This document shows, piece after piece, positions 6,651 through 14,705 of a stretch of DNA of 49,096 nucleotides. The translations under genes were made by a program, and so were the position numbers. The stretch lies in contig NZ_JAEPBG010000026.1 in the NCBI RefSeq assembly GCF_016632335.1, positions 1 to 49,096 of the forward strand, in the 5' to 3' direction. The notes below the pieces were generated by a model, which searched no databases, was not told the DNA's origin, and saw nothing but the letters and a program-made list of their open reading frames with translations. Source of the DNA: Noviherbaspirillum pedocola. Lineage in GTDB: Bacteria > Pseudomonadota > Gammaproteobacteria > Burkholderiales > Burkholderiaceae_D. Position 1 is the stretch's first letter. Each line of letters starts with the position of its first letter.

Positions 6651-8595
6651 GGTTGTGCCGCGCGCACCAGCGGCCATTGCGTTGGCCTGTATGCTGCTGT
6701 GTGGCTGCGCTGAACTTACGCAGGGCAGTCGCCGTGCCAGTGACGCCTTCGAAGGCGCCCAGACGCGCTCGCGCCAGGTCGTCGGCACTGCCACGGCATC
6801 CGGCAAGAAGTCCGGCGAAATCGAAAACGGCCGCGTGCGCCTTCTGGCCGGCAAGTACATCCCGACCCAGCCGGTGGCGGCGGCGGAAAGCGGCGCGTGG
6901 CTACGTGACATTGCAAACGTCAGCCTGAGCGCATCGTCGCGTGGCGTGCCCGTCTCGCAGGTTGTCGCCATGCTCGCCGCGCGCGGCGTCAACATCACGT
7001 CCGAACTTCCGCTGTACAGCTACACCTATTCGGGGGTCGTCAATGCGACCGATGCGCAAAGCTTCCTGAAAATCGTACTCGGCACCGTCGGCCTCGACTT
7101 CGTCGTGGACGATGACCGCCGCATCGTTGTGATCCAGCCGCTGCGTTCGCGTACCTGGTATTTCAACGTCGGACGCCGCTCCACATCATATTCGGCCGGA
7201 TCGGCCGCCACTGGAGGCGCGCAGCAGTCTCCCGGTGGAGGCATGTCCCAGCCCGGCAACGCGCTTGCCTCCTCCGGCGCGGGCTTGGGCGCGGCACCGG
7301 CGGCGACTTCCGCGGCCATGGGTTCCGGCGCCGGCGGCATAAATGCCATGGGTGCCGGATCTAGCAGCGCCCAGCAATCCGACGGCAGCATGTCCGTGCA
7401 AAGCATCGACAGCTTCTGGCAAACGCTGGAAGCGGAAATCAATTCGCGCATGACGATGCTGGTGCCGGCTGCACCGGCAGCGTCGGTCTCGGCCGGATCG
7501 CTGTTGCCCGGTATGGTAGCGCCCGACGCTTCGGGAGCGCGGCCACCTTTACCGCCGGCGATGCTGGCGCTTCAGTCGTCGTCGGCAATCGGCCAGTTTC
7601 GCGCCACGCCGGCGCTGCCGCCAAGCAGCCCGGAGAGCGGTGTGATCAGCTACGTGCCGCGCAGGCTCGGCACGTACTCGTTGAACCCCGATACCGGGGC
7701 TGTAACGGTGCAGGCGCCGACATGGCTGCTCCAGTCATTGGACACCTACTTCACGCGCATCCAGGCGATGTACAACGCCCAGATCTCGTTTGAAGGCCAG
7801 CTGATACTGATCACGAACAACGATAGCACCTCCGAGGGCCTGGATCTTCAGGGGTTCGCGCGATGGGTCGGCGGCAAGTACAACATGGTCGCCTCGAGCA
7901 ACCCGCTTGGCGGCGTGACGCTGTCGTTTCCGACTTCCGCCGGCGGCGTCGTCGGCGCCACAGCGAATGCGCCGACCATCAACGGCCCGCTCTTGGGCAT
8001 CAGCCGCGCCGATGGCCTTCGGCTGTTCAACGACTATCTGGAAGAACGATCGAAATACTCGGTGATCCAGCGCCCTGCGCTGGCGACGACTTCGGGCGTG
8101 CCGGCCGAATTTCGGAAGACAACGACCCGGTACTACAACACTGTGTCGCAGGACACGGCGGCATCGACCACGACGGCGGCGGTGGCGACGAAGAACGTCC
8201 TCAATGCCATCGAGCTTGGCACGGTGCTGCAGGTCAACCCGCGCGTGGACATGTCCACGGGCATGGTGCGCACCCAGCTGCTGCTCACCCAGGTCACGCA
8301 AACCGGCAACCAGGCCATACCGCAGTCGATCACGAGCGGCAACACGACGCAGACCTACATCGCAAATATCCCGATCGTCACCCGGCTCAAGTACGCGGGC
8401 GAGACGCTCATGCGCGACGGTGACCTGATCATCGTTGGCGGCCAGCAGGAAGACTCGTCGAACCTTGCCGACAACGGGCTGCCGGGGCAGAACGGCCCGA
8501 CTATCCTGGGCGGGCTGACAGGCTCGCGCAACAACAATGTGAGCAGCCAAACCTACTACTTTGCATTGCAGGTCCACATCACAAAGCGCAAATGA
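6634..8595 (+). CDS. pilN: PilN-like outer membrane lipoprotein secretin
   Basis: 653 residues. The N-terminus has a lipoprotein signal with lipobox L-L-C-G-C (lipidated Cys25). An N0/STN-like region (G-V-P-V-S-Q-V-V-A-M-L-A-A-R-G-V, near residues 105-120) is followed by a Gly/Ser/Ala-rich segment, and the secretin domain lies in the last 200 residues (S-V-I-Q-R-P, G-T-V-L-Q-V-N-P-R-V, G-D-L-I-I-V-G-G-Q-Q). The product should form the multimeric outer membrane channel for the pilus. ATG 6634 has GAGGTGG just upstream; ATG 6640 is also possible. It overlaps pilL before it and overlaps the next gene by ATGA, so translation is coupled along the operon. Confidence 0.85.
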   Translation: MSMSARVVPRAPAAIALACMLLCGCAELTQGSRRASDAFEGAQTRSRQVVGTATASGKKSGEIENGRVRLLAGKYIPTQPVAAAESGAWLRDIANVSLSASSRGVPVSQVVAMLAARGVNITSELPLYSYTYSGVVNATDAQSFLKIVLGTVGLDFVVDDDRRIVVIQPLRSRTWYFNVGRRSTSYSAGSAATGGAQQSPGGGMSQPGNALASSGAGLGAAPAATSAAMGSGAGGINAMGAGSSSAQQSDGSMSVQSIDSFWQTLEAEINSRMTMLVPAAPAASVSAGSLLPGMVAPDASGARPPLPPAMLALQSSSAIGQFRATPALPPSSPESGVISYVPRRLGTYSLNPDTGAVTVQAPTWLLQSLDTYFTRIQAMYNAQISFEGQLILITNNDSTSEGLDLQGFARWVGGKYNMVASSNPLGGVTLSFPTSAGGVVGATANAPTINGPLLGISRADGLRLFNDYLEERSKYSVIQRPALATTSGVPAEFRKTTTRYYNTVSQDTAASTTTAAVATKNVLNAIELGTVLQVNPRVDMSTGMVRTQLLLTQVTQTGNQAIPQSITSGNTTQTYIANIPIVTRLKYAGETLMRDGDLIIVGGQQEDSSNLADNGLPGQNGPTILGGLTGSRNNNVSSQTYYFALQVHITKRK

Positions 8596-9578
8596 AAACC
8601 CAACGCGGCTTCACCATGATCGAAATGACGATCGCCATCATCCTGATTGGCGTGGTCACGATCATCGTCGCGCCGCTCCTCGGAGAATTGGCGTCGAGCC
8701 AGAACACCGCCTACCGCACGCGGCAGATCACGCTGAACCGCAAAATCGCCAAGGCGATGATTGAATATGCCAAGCGCGTGAGCCCGACCGGCTCGCTGCC
8801 GATGTTTTATTCCAATAACAGCGACCTGTTTGCCGCGCCGCTCAATCCGTCCGACAACGCGCAGTCCAACGTGTACCAGATGAATGGCGTGCCGCTCGAG
8901 GAAGCGAACGACGACAACCGCGCCGCGCATTTGCTGCGCATTTTTCAGCGCATCGGCGGGTTGACGCAAACCGTGCCGCTGTCGCGCCGCTCCGGCCCTC
9001 AGGTGACGATCACTTTCGAATACGGCGCGGTCTACAACACCACCTGTTCCAAGGGCGCTTCCTGCGACAAGAACGCTCCGGACGTCAGCGCGCTGATGAC
9101 CAGCTCGAACTACGGCACCTGGCAGCCCACGCCGCCGGACTTCGGCGCTTCATATGTGTCGTCGTGGCCGGTGCAAATGGCCATGCTCGCCGACACCGAC
9201 AAGTTGGCGCAGGCGCTGCAGGATGCGTTCTCCCGCTATTTCGATGCGCAGCAGGCGGCAAATCCGGGATCGACTGCGAACTTCTATCCGAATAACGGCG
9301 CAAGCACGGTCGCCTCTGCGTCATCCAACCAGGGGTGCTGGTACTCGTGGATGAGCCTGAACAACTCGTCGCTGCTCGACACGGTTGGCCTGAACCGCAC
9401 GATGGGCGTTACCGCCTGGGGCGGCAACATCGAATACTGCCGCGACTTCGATGCTACCGGCTCCAGTTCGCCTGACGCCGCGCCGCACTATGCAGCAATC
9501 CGCTTCAACAACAACGTATCGGCGGGATCAGCGCCGGACGCTTCGATCGCTTCAAACAACGTAATTCTGAGCTTTTGA
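8592..9578 (+). CDS. type IV prepilin-like protein, large (328 aa)
   Basis: 328 residues with a class III leader: M-K-T-Q-R-G, then F-T-M-I-E-M-T, cleavage between G6 and F7, with Glu at mature position 5 and a hydrophobic helix of about 20 residues. The long C-terminal domain has several Cys (T-C-S-K-G-A-S-C-D and G-C-W-Y-S-W) that may form disulfides. At this size it resembles a minor or tip pilin (PilV-like position) more than a major pilin; no shufflon or recombination sites follow it. The start overlaps the secretin stop (ATGA). Confidence 0.75.
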   Translation: MKTQRGFTMIEMTIAIILIGVVTIIVAPLLGELASSQNTAYRTRQITLNRKIAKAMIEYAKRVSPTGSLPMFYSNNSDLFAAPLNPSDNAQSNVYQMNGVPLEEANDDNRAAHLLRIFQRIGGLTQTVPLSRRSGPQVTITFEYGAVYNTTCSKGASCDKNAPDVSALMTSSNYGTWQPTPPDFGASYVSSWPVQMAMLADTDKLAQALQDAFSRYFDAQQAANPGSTANFYPNNGASTVASASSNQGCWYSWMSLNNSSLLDTVGLNRTMGVTAWGGNIEYCRDFDATGSSSPDAAPHYAAIRFNNNVSAGSAPDASIASNNVILSF

Positions 9579-9592
9579 TAAGGGAAGGCACT

Positions 9593-10195
9593 ATGAAATC
9601 GCTTCGCAAGCAACTTCAACGGGGCTTTACCCTGATTGAACTCGCTGTGGTTGTAATCATCATCGGCATTTTGCTGGTGGTGATCGCGCCGTCCATCATC
9701 GGCAGCCAGACGGGCAGCAAGGCCACACTGATCCTGCGCATCACGGATACCACGGCCAACAACTGGTCGCTTCTGGCAAGCCAGGCGGGCGTGGGCACCA
9801 CGGTGGCCAGCAACACGATTGCCGCCACGCCGAGCGCAACGGGCGTGGCCCAAGTCCTGTACGACGGCTCCTCTTACGTCGCGTCGGCCTACCTGCCCGC
9901 CTATACCTCCACCGGCATCAAGGCGATGAACCAGCTCGTGGCGAAGAACAGCAATGGCGACTACGTCGTCTCCGGCACCGGTGCGATGACGATTACGCTG
10001 GCTGGCGGCGGCTCCGCGCCGATGTCGATCACGTTCGCCAATGTGCCGCCGGAAATCGTGACCAATCTGATCCAGCGCATACAGCCGTCGCTGAGCCTGA
10101 CCACGGACGGGTCGACGCAGACGGTGGGACAGATGACATACCAATGCCCGTCGAGCGGCCTTTGCACGAGCGTCGTCTTCTACCGTCCGGTCTGA
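9593..10195 (+). CDS. type IVb major pilin-like protein (PilS-like)
   Basis: 200 residues starting at ATG 9593, which has AGGGAAGG upstream; an in-frame ATT at 9575 is a poor alternative. Leader M-K-S-L-R-K-Q-L-Q-R-G is cleaved before F-T-L-I-E-L, with Glu5 present. The mature protein is about 189 residues and ends in a C-x(6)-C pair (Q-C-P-S-S-G-L-C), as in PilS-type major pilins. Its C-terminal third (V-G-Q-M-T-Y-x-C, S-S-G-x-C) is shared with the protein at 10628-10966, which helps to interpret that gene. It is probably the main structural subunit. Confidence 0.8.
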   Translation: MKSLRKQLQRGFTLIELAVVVIIIGILLVVIAPSIIGSQTGSKATLILRITDTTANNWSLLASQAGVGTTVASNTIAATPSATGVAQVLYDGSSYVASAYLPAYTSTGIKAMNQLVAKNSNGDYVVSGTGAMTITLAGGGSAPMSITFANVPPEIVTNLIQRIQPSLSLTTDGSTQTVGQMTYQCPSSGLCTSVVFYRPV

Positions 10196-10256
10196 TGGCG
10201 ACAAAGGCCGCCGCATTGCCGATGCTGGCGGCACACGCTACACGGAGACATTTCCG

Positions 10257-10616
10257 GTGATTGCCAACACCCTTTCCATGCCGCGCAAGGCGCGCGGCTT
10301 CAGCCTGATCGAGGTCTCCATCACGGTGATTATCGTAGGCATCCTGCTTGCCATCATCGCGCCAACGCTGATGGGAAGCCGCACATCGGCGCAGGCGCTG
10401 GCGATCACCCGTCTGGCCGACGCGGCAGCGGCAAATTATGTAGTGCTGACCAGCGTTCTGGGCGTGTCAACGGACGTGGCGACAAGCCAGATTCCTGCTG
10501 TTGGACTGACGGTCGACGACGTGCTGTTTCAGGGAGTGGGTGCGGTTTCGCCGCCGTTCGCCGATGCGTACCTCCAGTCCGGGATCAAGCCGCTCAGCAA
10601 TCACGTTTCTTACTGA
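10257..10616 (+). CDS. prepilin N-terminal half (split or truncated pilin)
   Basis: 119 residues from GTG 10257 (GGAG about 10 bases upstream). It has a full class III leader and helix (A-R-G, then F-S-L-I-E-V-S, Glu5 present) and aligns with the N-terminal half of the preceding pilin as far as the segment G-I-K-P-L-S-N, where the neighbour has G-I-K-A-M-N-Q. It then ends at H-V-S-Y and a TGA. The C-terminal beta domain and disulfide expected of this family are missing here but appear in the next gene. Either it is a truncated pilin or it works as a helix subunit with a separately encoded head. Confidence 0.7.
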   Translation: MIANTLSMPRKARGFSLIEVSITVIIVGILLAIIAPTLMGSRTSAQALAITRLADAAAANYVVLTSVLGVSTDVATSQIPAVGLTVDDVLFQGVGAVSPPFADAYLQSGIKPLSNHVSY

Positions 10617-10627
10617 AGGATTTCGCC

Positions 10628-10966
10628 ATGACCGATCTACGCCGATTCCGGCGAGCCATGCAGCGCGGTGCCGTCGCCGTCTTCGCGCTGGCGCTGGCCA
10701 GTGCCGAGGCGGCATCGGCGGCGACGCATAAGAGCTACATGGTTGCCGGCACAAACATCGGCGTGACTGTCACCGGCGGCGGCCCCAACCCCCTGCAGAT
10801 CGTCTTTACCAACGTCACCGTCGAGATTGTCACGTCGCTGCTACAGAAGATGCGCGAGAACGCGGTGGCCGACACCAGCGGCGCGGACGTGACTGTCGGC
10901 CAGATGACCTATAACTGCGGCTCATCCGGCACCTGTTCCAAGCTCGTCATCTCCAAGCCGCTATAG
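10628..10966 (+). CDS. secreted protein equal to a pilin C-terminal domain
   Basis: 112 residues. The N-terminus is a Sec-type signal peptide (R-R-F-R-R, a hydrophobic stretch of Val/Ala/Leu, cleavage near A-S-A/A-T). The mature part begins at T-H-K-S-Y-M-V-A-G-T and aligns along its length with the C-terminal part of the pilin at 9593-10195: Y-x-V-x-G-T, G-G-G, V-x-V-E-I-V-T-S-L-L (V-P-P-E-I-V-T-N-L-I in the other), V-G-Q-M-T-Y-N-C and S-S-G-T-C. ATG 10628 has AAGGA 7 bases upstream, 11 bases after the preceding stop. With 10257-10616 it accounts for a complete pilin, so this looks like a pilin split into two secreted pieces. A relic of gene fission or insertion is the alternative. Confidence 0.7.
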   Translation: MTDLRRFRRAMQRGAVAVFALALASAEAASAATHKSYMVAGTNIGVTVTGGGPNPLQIVFTNVTVEIVTSLLQKMRENAVADTSGADVTVGQMTYNCGSSGTCSKLVISKPL

Positions 10967-10982
10967 CTGACCGCGCGCATCC

Positions 10983-11786
10983 ATGTTTATCGTCCTGCTC
11001 GCCCTCTTCGCCAACGTCCTTCTGAGCGTTTTGGGCGGCATGGCGGTCCAGCTCGCCGGCGAGCGCGACGACATGGCGTCCGAAGTGCAGGCCGACGACG
11101 TCGCCATTGTCGGGCAGGCGCTGGACGGATATTTCAAGCAGAACGCCGCGTTCCCGGCGTCGCTATCCGCGCTAGCGTCCACTCCCGGGTTTGAATACAC
11201 CAACGCCTTCGCGCAGGATACGAGCCGCTACGGCTACCAACTGGCTGCGGGCGTGGACGATGGCAAGAACGTCTTCGACCGGGCCGCGGTGTTCGCTCTT
11301 GATACGAGGATCGGACAGACCCCCGCCCAATACGTTGCCGCCAACACTGCCTGCGGCACATCTTTCGCCGTCGCGGAAGCGTGGTGCGGCACGGCTGCGA
11401 TTGCGCCCTGGTCGCGCCTGGAAGGGCGCAATTACATCAACGGGGAAGATGCCATGCAGTACGCGCGCCAGGCGCGCGCGACCAAGAAGATCGCCCGCTA
11501 CTTCCACGCCAACCCGAGCTTTCCGGCCATGTCGACCAATCCCGACAGTCTCGCGCACTTGGTCGGCTACGGCGGCACAGCGAAAAACTGTGGCGGCACG
11601 TTCGTGCTGTGGGGCAAAGTGCAACTCGATTGCGCGGACCTGTTCTCCATATGGGGCGCGCCGGTGTATGTGCAGATGGTGTCCGGCACGCACCTGCAGC
11701 TGTATGCCAGTTCCCCAAAGAGCATGCAGCAGTCGCCGGCACCCGGCACGCCGTACCAGCCAACCACTGACCTGACGGTGCCGTGA
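10983..11786 (+). CDS. membrane-anchored pilus protein, PilM-like
   Basis: 267 residues with one N-terminal membrane helix (M-F-I-V-L-L-A-L-F-A-N-V-L-L-S-V-L) and no charged prepilin leader, then a periplasmic domain that starts with helix (Q-A-L-D-G-Y-F-K-Q-N-A-A-F-P). It contains several Cys, probably paired. The placement and short helix followed by an A-x-x-x-x-x-Q-A-L-type region recall PilM of IncI pili, but PilM is about 145 residues, so the C-terminal 120 residues are extra. A minor pilin lacking a leader is an alternative. Its stop overlaps the start of the ATPase (TGATG). Confidence 0.45.
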   Translation: MFIVLLALFANVLLSVLGGMAVQLAGERDDMASEVQADDVAIVGQALDGYFKQNAAFPASLSALASTPGFEYTNAFAQDTSRYGYQLAAGVDDGKNVFDRAAVFALDTRIGQTPAQYVAANTACGTSFAVAEAWCGTAAIAPWSRLEGRNYINGEDAMQYARQARATKKIARYFHANPSFPAMSTNPDSLAHLVGYGGTAKNCGGTFVLWGKVQLDCADLFSIWGAPVYVQMVSGTHLQLYASSPKSMQQSPAPGTPYQPTTDLTVP

Positions 11787-13657
11787 TGGATATGCCTGCC
11801 GAACTGTCGGATGTGGAACTATGCGCGTCGTGGGGATGGGAAGACCCGCCGGCCAAGGTAATGACGGAGGCGCGCAGTTTCCTGAGCGCGCGCAGCAAGC
11901 GCTCGGGCGACTACCTCGTCGAATGCAACGTCATCACCCGCGATGAGCTTGAGCGCATGCTCAGCACCAAGCCGGACCATATCCAGACGCTGGAATGGAT
12001 CGTGCAGCACCACGACACGGCCACGCCGTACTACGACCGTTTCCTAGCCTACGCCGACGGCATTGCGTATTACGACACGCTGCAGGGGTTCACGCCGCAC
12101 GAGTGCATGAAGGAAAAGGCGGTGCTGAACGAATGCGAGCGCGGAGATTTCGTCGTGCTGGCAACCGACCGCAACGTGCCCGTGCTCGTGGCCGGGTCGA
12201 TTCAGGCCTATTACCTGCGCAAGAGCTTGGGCAGAACCGACCGCGCCAAGAGCGCAGTACTGAGCCATTTGCGCAATCTCGAACAGGTCGACGCCCTGCT
12301 GTACGCGGTATCCCGCCGCGATCAGGTCGCAGCGTTCCTGAACCTGGCGCGCAATCGGCAAAGCGATGGCGGCGCCGGTGTCTATGACGAAAGCGCGGTG
12401 TGGATCGGCAGCTCGATCGACACCCAGTCCCGCCCGGAATCGCGCGAGCTGGCGCGCATACTCGACACGGCGATCCAGAACAATGCGACCGACATCGACA
12501 TGCGTACGCAGCCGGACGGCAGCCTGTCGGTGCTGATGCGCCAGTTCGGCGACCTGCGGGCTATCGGCCCGACCTCGATTTCCGCGGAGATCGGCCCGCG
12601 CGCGCTGTCGTTTCTGATGCGCCGCTCGGGCGCGAACCCATCCGGTACGCGCATGCGCGAGCCCAACGACGGCCACCTGCACTATCGCGGCTCGAACGTT
12701 GATGTGCAGTTGCGCCTGTCGTTCATTCCGCTAAACCACCCGGGCGAGACGGTGCAGCAGATGTCGACGTCGATTCGCATCATGCGCCAGGAACAGTCCT
12801 CCATCGAGCTGGGCAAGTTGCAACTCGAGGAAAAGGTCGTCGACGATTTGACCTACGCACTGCGGCTTACACAAGGCCTCATCATCGTGGCCGGTCCGAC
12901 GAACACAGGCAAGTCGACGACAATCGCCGGCGCCGTGGGCAAGCATGTATCGATGTTCGGCAGCAAGCAAAAGCGCCTGTCGGTCGAAGATCCGATCGAG
13001 CGCTGGGTACGCGGCTTGACACAGATCCAGGTGCCGCATCAGGACCACGACAGCGAGGGCGACCGCTTCAACACCATCACCCGCGCCGTCAAGCGACACG
13101 ACCCGGACCTGATCTGGCTTGGCGAGGTGCGCGATCGCGAGACCGCCGAGGCCTGCGTGCATTACGCCTCCTCCGGCCACATCGTGCTGTCGACGCTGCA
13201 CGCGACGGATTGCCTGGTGGCGCTCGACGTGTTGGCGAAGATGGTCAAGCCAGACCAACGCTTCCAGCTGGCCGAATCGATGCTGCTGGTGGTGTCGCAG
13301 CGCCTGGTCAAGCAGCTCTGCCCGCACTGCAAGAAGGTGCAGGACATCACGGAAGAAGAAAAGCGCCTTGTCGTGAAGTACGCAAAGAGCATCGGCGCGG
13401 AAGACTACGAAATTCCCGAGGTCGGCGCCTACCCGGTTGGATGCGACGAATGCACCGGCGGGTACGTGAGCATCCTGCCGATCAACGAAACGCTTCCTGT
13501 CACGCGTGACGTCAAGGATGCGTGGCTGGTACTGCTCGAGCGCAGCGACAGCGCCTCGCGCCAGGTCATTTACCGCGCACGATCGGTAACGCTGCTGCAG
13601 GCGGCATTGCAGCGCGTGAGGATGCTGCAAACCGATATCGCGCAGGTGCTGGTGTAG
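11786..13657 (+). CDS. pilQ: PilQ-like type IVb pilus assembly ATPase
   Basis: 623 residues, GspE/PilB secretion-ATPase superfamily. The C-terminal domain has Walker A G-P-T-N-T-G-K-S-T near residues 370-378, an Asp box (V-E-D-P-I-E), a Walker B/Glu motif (D-L-I-W-L-G-E-V-R-D) and a His box (G-H-I-V-L-S-T-L-H-A-T), then two zinc knuckles C-P-H-C and C-D-E-C. The N-terminal 200 residues are specific to this subgroup. It should power pilin assembly at the inner membrane with the next gene, its platform partner. ATG 11786 overlaps the preceding stop; a GTG at 11783 is possible but adds one residue only. Confidence 0.85.
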   Translation: MDMPAELSDVELCASWGWEDPPAKVMTEARSFLSARSKRSGDYLVECNVITRDELERMLSTKPDHIQTLEWIVQHHDTATPYYDRFLAYADGIAYYDTLQGFTPHECMKEKAVLNECERGDFVVLATDRNVPVLVAGSIQAYYLRKSLGRTDRAKSAVLSHLRNLEQVDALLYAVSRRDQVAAFLNLARNRQSDGGAGVYDESAVWIGSSIDTQSRPESRELARILDTAIQNNATDIDMRTQPDGSLSVLMRQFGDLRAIGPTSISAEIGPRALSFLMRRSGANPSGTRMREPNDGHLHYRGSNVDVQLRLSFIPLNHPGETVQQMSTSIRIMRQEQSSIELGKLQLEEKVVDDLTYALRLTQGLIIVAGPTNTGKSTTIAGAVGKHVSMFGSKQKRLSVEDPIERWVRGLTQIQVPHQDHDSEGDRFNTITRAVKRHDPDLIWLGEVRDRETAEACVHYASSGHIVLSTLHATDCLVALDVLAKMVKPDQRFQLAESMLLVVSQRLVKQLCPHCKKVQDITEEEKRLVVKYAKSIGAEDYEIPEVGAYPVGCDECTGGYVSILPINETLPVTRDVKDAWLVLLERSDSASRQVIYRARSVTLLQAALQRVRMLQTDIAQVLV

Positions 13658-13673
13658 CCCAACAGGAACCGAC

Positions 13674-14702
13674 ATGAGAACCTCTGAAATCGCCGACGTA
13701 TGCGCGGCGCTTGCCAACCAGACCGGTGCCGGCATTCCGCTGGCCGAGGCGGTAACGCTTCTGGCGCAACTGCAACCGCGGCATGCCGAAATGTGGAAGG
13801 GCATCGGCGCGGAAATCGCGCGCGGCGGCGAATTGTCGACCTTGCTCTCGTCGGTATGGCCGGAAAGCCTGATTGCCACCATACGCGCCGGTGAAGAGTC
13901 CGGCCAGCTCTCGGCGGTGTGCAGCCAGATCGAGGAATCGATCGAGGTCAGTCGCACCGCGTTCGGTGTGCTCGCGCAGCTGCTCTACCCCGTCGGCGTG
14001 ATGGTCGCCGGGCTATGCTCATCGCTGTTTTTCATGGCCTTCGTTATCCCGATCCTGATGCGCTCGCTCATGGGCGGCAGCCAGCAGCAGCCGTCGATGA
14101 TTCTTCGCATTGGCATGTGGCTCAACGAAATAATCACCGGCAATGTCACGCTGGCGTCACTGCTCGCGTCCTGCATCGTCTCCGGCGTAGGTTACTGGAT
14201 CACGACCGGGCGAGCGATCACGCACGTTCAGATGGCGCTGCTGCGCGTTCCCGGAATCGCGCCGCAGGCAGCGGGCATCTTTTACGCGTTGTGGGCCAAG
14301 ACGCTGGCCACGATGACCAGTGCCGGCATCCCGGTCATGCAGGCCATTCCGCTGTCGGTGCCGAGCCTGCCGCCGCCGCTGCGCGCATCGGTGCAGGCCG
14401 TCTACCAGAGCCTCGATATGTCGACGCCACTCGGGGTGGCGGTCCAGTCGACCGGTGCTTCCGATGAACGCGCCCGCCTGCCGTTCTATATCGTCAACGC
14501 GTTCAAGGTTGCCGAGCAGACCGGCCTTCTCGACCGCGAGCTGATCCGCGTCTCCCCGATCATGATTCGGGATGCGACCCGGCGGATCAAGAAAATCTCT
14601 AGCGTGTGCATGCTGCTGTCGATGTCCATTGCCGGCGCACTGTTGGTCGTACCGATGGGTGCCTACTATACGGAGCTGTTCTCGATGATCGGGAGGGTGT
14701 AG
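13674..14702 (+). CDS. pilR: PilR-like inner membrane platform protein (GspF family)
   Basis: 342 residues with two T2SSF-type repeats. The first runs from about residue 7 (A-D-V-C-A-A-L-A-N-Q-T-G-A-G-I-P-L) to a membrane helix (G-V-M-V-A-G-L-C-S-S-L-F-F). The second starts around residue 200 (F-Y-A-L-W-A-K-T-L-A-T-M) with the matching S-A-G-I-P-V-M-Q-A, and a final helix lies near the C-terminus (M-L-L-S-M-S-I-A-G-A-L-L-V). Acting with the upstream ATPase, it would be the rotor or scaffold of pilin polymerisation. It starts 16 bases after the ATPase stop. Confidence 0.85.
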   Translation: MRTSEIADVCAALANQTGAGIPLAEAVTLLAQLQPRHAEMWKGIGAEIARGGELSTLLSSVWPESLIATIRAGEESGQLSAVCSQIEESIEVSRTAFGVLAQLLYPVGVMVAGLCSSLFFMAFVIPILMRSLMGGSQQQPSMILRIGMWLNEIITGNVTLASLLASCIVSGVGYWITTGRAITHVQMALLRVPGIAPQAAGIFYALWAKTLATMTSAGIPVMQAIPLSVPSLPPPLRASVQAVYQSLDMSTPLGVAVQSTGASDERARLPFYIVNAFKVAEQTGLLDRELIRVSPIMIRDATRRIKKISSVCMLLSMSIAGALLVVPMGAYYTELFSMIGRV

Positions 14703-14705
14703 GTC

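Noticed and set aside
7735-8577. 280-residue open frame opposite the secretin gene
   Set aside because: Shadow of the secretin coding region: Arg/His-rich, no domain.
8592-10966. Shufflon (pilV switching region)
   Set aside because: No recombination site repeats and no rci-type recombinase near the large prepilin; the recombinase at 34422 is far away and of different build.
12731-13957. 408-residue open frame on the minus strand
   Set aside because: Antisense to the PilQ-like ATPase and PilR genes, which have clear motifs; the composition is that of a shadow frame.
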